From: JAKLIH01 sp964618955
Lineage (GTDB): Bacteria > Patescibacteriota > Minisyncoccia > UBA6257 > JAKLIH01
Direction: 5' to 3'
Length of the DNA: 64,000 nt
Assembly: GCA_964618955.1 (NCBI GenBank)
Contig: CAZUBO010000001.1
Location: 6,702 to 70,701 of the forward strand
Shown here: positions 60,960-64,000 of the stretch, one piece after another
Layout of the letters: the number at the start of each line of letters is the position of its first letter
How positions within the stretch are numbered: position 1 is the stretch's first letter
Notes under the pieces: generated by a model
Told to the model about the DNA's origin: nothing
Databases searched by the model: none
Seen by the model: the letters and a program-made list of their open reading frames with translations, nothing else
Program-made: the position numbers and the translations under genes

Positions 60960-62267
60960 ATGATAGATCCAAATAATCCAATAAATTTAAATCCACAAGA
61001 TTTAAGTGGTCAACAAAATTCTCAAGTCGATCCAAATTTTTTGCCAAAAGATTCTAATGTATATATTAGAACTATGAATACTGATTTGAGTAATTTAAAG
61101 AACCAAGGTGGCGAAGCTTTACCTTATGTCGAGACTCCAGCTTCAATTCCTAATATGCCAGTAGCTGAAGCACCTGTTACACCTACTCCAATGCCAACAC
61201 CAGTAATGACAATGCCAATTGCCAGTATTACTGAACAAGTAATAGCTCCAGTTGTTGAAAAGCCGGTTGAAGCTCCAGTAATGCCTAGTATTGAATCACA
61301 GCCATCAACTTTGGATACTTTAAAACAGAAGATGAATGAATTAAATCCTAGTACAACAAACGCTCCACAGAATGCTCCGATAGCAAATGCTGATATTGGA
61401 ATTAATAATTTAAGTTCAAACTTAAATGCTGATTTCAATAATTTAATTACACCAGAAGAATTTAGCCCTATGGCCAATGTTGATCCAAATGAATCGGCCC
61501 CAAAGAATAAAAACAAATTAATGATTTTGTTAGCAGTATTGGGCTTAGCAATATTAGTAGTTATTGTTATCTTTGTTATTAGGCCTAAGACAGCTACTCC
61601 AAAGGTAAATTTAAAACCAAGCAATCAAAATGTTTTAACACCACCAACTACTGTTAGTATGGCACCAGTTACAAAACCTTCACCTTTTATGCCAGTAAAA
61701 AATACCTTCCAGGTAACTGATCTTAGTATTGATATTTCAAAGTCAGCTGAGATAGTAAATCAAATTAAAACTGAAGCTAAAGAGCTATTAGCAGTTAATG
61801 AATTTAGAATCATTACTCCGAAGATTAAGAATGTTTACTTAACTTCTACTGAAGTAATCAGTGCTTTTACTGATAATACTCCACAAAGCTTAATGGATAA
61901 TTTATTAGAGAAGTATTTGGTTTATACCTTTTATGGAGAAGTTCATCCAGCTTTAGGAATTGTAGTACAAGTTAAGCCAGAAAGTGTTGAGAGTATTAAG
62001 ACTGATTTTCTAACCTGAGAGACCAATCGTAATATGGTTAAGAATACGGCAGACTTATGATTGTTCAGTCCGAAGACACCAAAAGTTAAAACTTTTAAAG
62101 AGAGTGAAGTATTAGGAGCTACAGTTCGATCATTTGAATACCCTGAGAAAGAAGCGGCTTTATCTTATGCTTTCTATAATAACTATATTATATTAACAAC
62201 TTCTTTAGAATCAGTTAATTCAGCTTTGGTTCATATTCAGAATGGTGATCAGCCAGTGATAAAATAG
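60960..62267 (+). CDS. Unknown bitopic protein with Pro-rich N-terminal region
   Basis: A 435-residue protein. The first 180 residues are low-complexity, rich in Pro, Asn, Val and Thr (many PxMP and APV units) and presumably cytoplasmic. A membrane helix (about 188-206) is followed by a Pro/Thr linker and an extracellular domain ending in YAFYNNYIILTTSLESVNSAL, a pattern seen in DUF3352-like proteins. Function unknown. Two TGA codons are read as Trp. Confidence 0.6.
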
Positions 62268-62276
62268 AAGAAAATA

Positions 62277-62306
62277 TAGCAGCCCTTTAATAGGGCTGTT
62301 TTTAAA
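62277..62306 (+). terminator. Terminator after the Pro-rich protein
   Basis: acagccctat-type stem (agcagccct ... agggctgttttt) with T-run. Confidence 0.75.
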
Positions 62307-62446
62307 TTAGCGTGTCAAGTAATTTAAACCAAATTCTCATAGATGGTAATATACATTTTGTGCACTTTACAAAACATATATTATGTGGTATAATACTAAT
62401 GTTGTTAAAGTTAAGTTTTTAACAATTTAAATACTAAATAAATATT

Positions 62447-64000
62447 ATGAAAAATAGAATTTTTATAGCAATAATAGCTTTAATATTGGTTTTTTCTAAT
62501 ACTATATCAGTTTTAGCTTTTTCTAATTTAGCTAATAGTTTTACTAATTATGGCTTTAGTAATCAAGTAGCTACTAAACCTTCTTGATATATTTGTAATA
62601 AGAATACTTGACAATGTGAATTATCTTCCATTCATACTAATGGAGTTAAAGAATATATATTACAATCAGATTGTAATACGGACTGTTATTCAAGAACTAC
62701 AGTATCTACAAGTTATTCAAGTTATTCTTATGTAGCGACAACTACAACCAGACCTAGTTATACCTATACTACTAACCCAGTAGCTAATTTTGTAGTTACA
62801 ACTACAAAGCCAAGCTATACCTATACCACACAACCAAGTATTAATAGTTATACCTATACCACAACAACCAAACCAGTAGTATTGTTTAATAACCAAATTA
62901 ATAATCAAATATCTAACTTTGTAACCACAACAACATCTCCAAAGTATGTGTATACCACAATACCAGATTACAATTCATATATTCCAACTACAACACTACC
63001 AAGTTATACCTATACAACTAATCCAGTAGCCAGAACCTTTATACCAGTAACTACCATACCACAAGCAATCAATATTCCAAGTATTGATTATACCTTCAAA
63101 CCAACAACCAAACCAAGTTTTAATATTATTGATCAAAATCCAATTAAATCAATAGATCTTCGTTATGCTAAACCAATCATTCAACCAAGTGTTAATATCT
63201 TGAATCCTAACATTCAAAATCAAGATCTAACATTCAAAAAGACTTCCTTACTTGCTAGTTTACAATTAAGTATTGATGCCTTGAAGAATGATTTGATGAA
63301 GTTACAGAAGAAGGATGAATTACAGATGGTTATTGTTGGCGATAAGAATAAAAAAACAGCTACTGGGCCATTGATTGTAGTTGTTTTGGAAGATAGTGAA
63401 TTTGCAGCTGGTTTGCCAAATTATATTGCTAGAAAAGAATCCGAAGGTTATCAAGTTAAAATTGAAAAAGTTTCTAATATTGGTAAGAAGCCAGAACAGA
63501 TGAAGGATTATTTTAGAAAATTAAAAGCTAGTGATTCTAATTTCAAATTTGCCGTTATTCCAATAGATTATTTATCTGGTATGGTATTTCATTACAATGT
63601 TAGAATAGAACTTTCCGATTATTACTATTGTAAATTATCTGATGATAAAAATATGATGGGTTGAAAAGAGATTTTGACTCCAGATATTTATGTTTCAAGA
63701 GCTAATCGAGCAATGTTAGAGAAAGAGTTTACAAAATTAACAGAAAGTAAAATGTTAATTACTTTTCCAATAATGCGATATATGCATAAGATATATAACG
63801 AAGGCTGTTGATATGCTGATTTGAAAAAAGCTGATCCTTCTAGATTGGGGAATACTTTAAAGACTTTAGCAAGTAATCTTGGAATTAATGTTAAAACCTT
63901 TTATGAGACTAGAGGTATTGAACCTTCGGTTAATAAACCTGATTTTCAATTATCTAATGAAAATATATCTAGAGAAGCTACTAATGCTAATTTCATTTTA
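62447..64000 (+). CDS. Secreted Thr-rich protein with possible C25-like domain (partial)
   Basis: Open for 518 codons to the window edge. After a signal peptide it has one Cys module (C-x6-C-x18-C-x3-C) like those of the 3780-6407 surface protein, then about 200 residues of Thr/Pro/Tyr repeats (recurrent PSYTYTT). From about residue 290 a globular domain begins: LPNYIARKESEGYQVKIEKVSNIG and YFRKL are reminiscent of the pre-catalytic part of C25 (gingipain-like) peptidases, and a later PDIYVSRANRAML resembles their DIYVGR motif. The catalytic region is incomplete, so this is tentative. Many TGA codons are read as Trp. Confidence 0.6.

Overview
The window is AT-rich and bacterial, and its genes only read through if UGA is decoded as tryptophan. 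In-frame TGA falls on conserved Trp positions in topA, rel, uppS, rpsP and a DNA methyltransferase, while TAA and TAG still end genes. Cell-wall genes (murD, uppS, uppP, sortase, a YkuD/M23 fusion) exclude wall-less Mollicutes. The overall style (short operons, a shortened IF2, clustered VirB2/TrbC-like small membrane proteins, CAP-domain proteins, few Shine-Dalgarno sites) suggests a Patescibacteria/CPR-like organism. That placement is inference. The recoded CPR lineages I know of (Absconditabacteria, Gracilibacteria) read UGA as Gly, so UGA=Trp would be notable.

Layout. 0-7.6 kb: tsaD and a tRNA-binding protein, then leftward tmk, a DUF3298-like protein, a hydrolase, tRNA-His, an 875-residue Cys-rich surface protein, a PIG-L deacetylase with an in-frame amber codon, and tRNA-Ala. 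7.6-8.8 kb: non-coding, with a possible structured RNA, two hairpins, an array of GC-rich palindromes on a ~52-bp period, and a 31-residue membrane peptide with its own promoter and terminator. 8.8-20.7 kb: yvcK, a CAP protein with sortase, a PilO-like pair, dprA-topA-rel, nusA, tig and clpP. 20.7-27.2 kb: leftward small metabolic and stress genes (CofE-like, phosphoribosyltransferase, MazG, MscL, S51 peptidase, GIY-YIG, YaaA-like, HIT).

28.7-36.5 kb is an integrated mobile element. A large serine recombinase has entered the 3' end of tRNA-Ser(GCU). Removing the element rejoins the tRNA to an encoded CCA and to a terminator now 7.8 kb away. The cargo is a leftward defence operon: XRE regulator, unknown gene, PD-(D/E)XK endonuclease, two DNA methyltransferases and an OLD-family ATPase/TOPRIM nuclease. 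The attachment site lies inside the recombinase reading frame, so integration swaps its C-terminus. A second, inverted copy of the whole attP region sits inside the element, so the cargo and the recombinase are each bounded by inverted repeats and could invert.

36.6-64 kb: a Cys-rich peptide and an ArsR regulator with matching operators, murD, a UbiA-like protein, a guanylate-kinase-like protein, three tRNAs, uppS/methyltransferase/uppP, an ABC-2 exporter, a RhuM-like gene, rpsP, khpA, an L,D-transpeptidase/M23 fusion, trmD, a glycosyltransferase, gyrA, a solute-binding protein, four VirB2-like genes, infB-rbfA, tRNA-Cys, and two Pro/Thr-rich surface proteins, the last one cut by the window edge.
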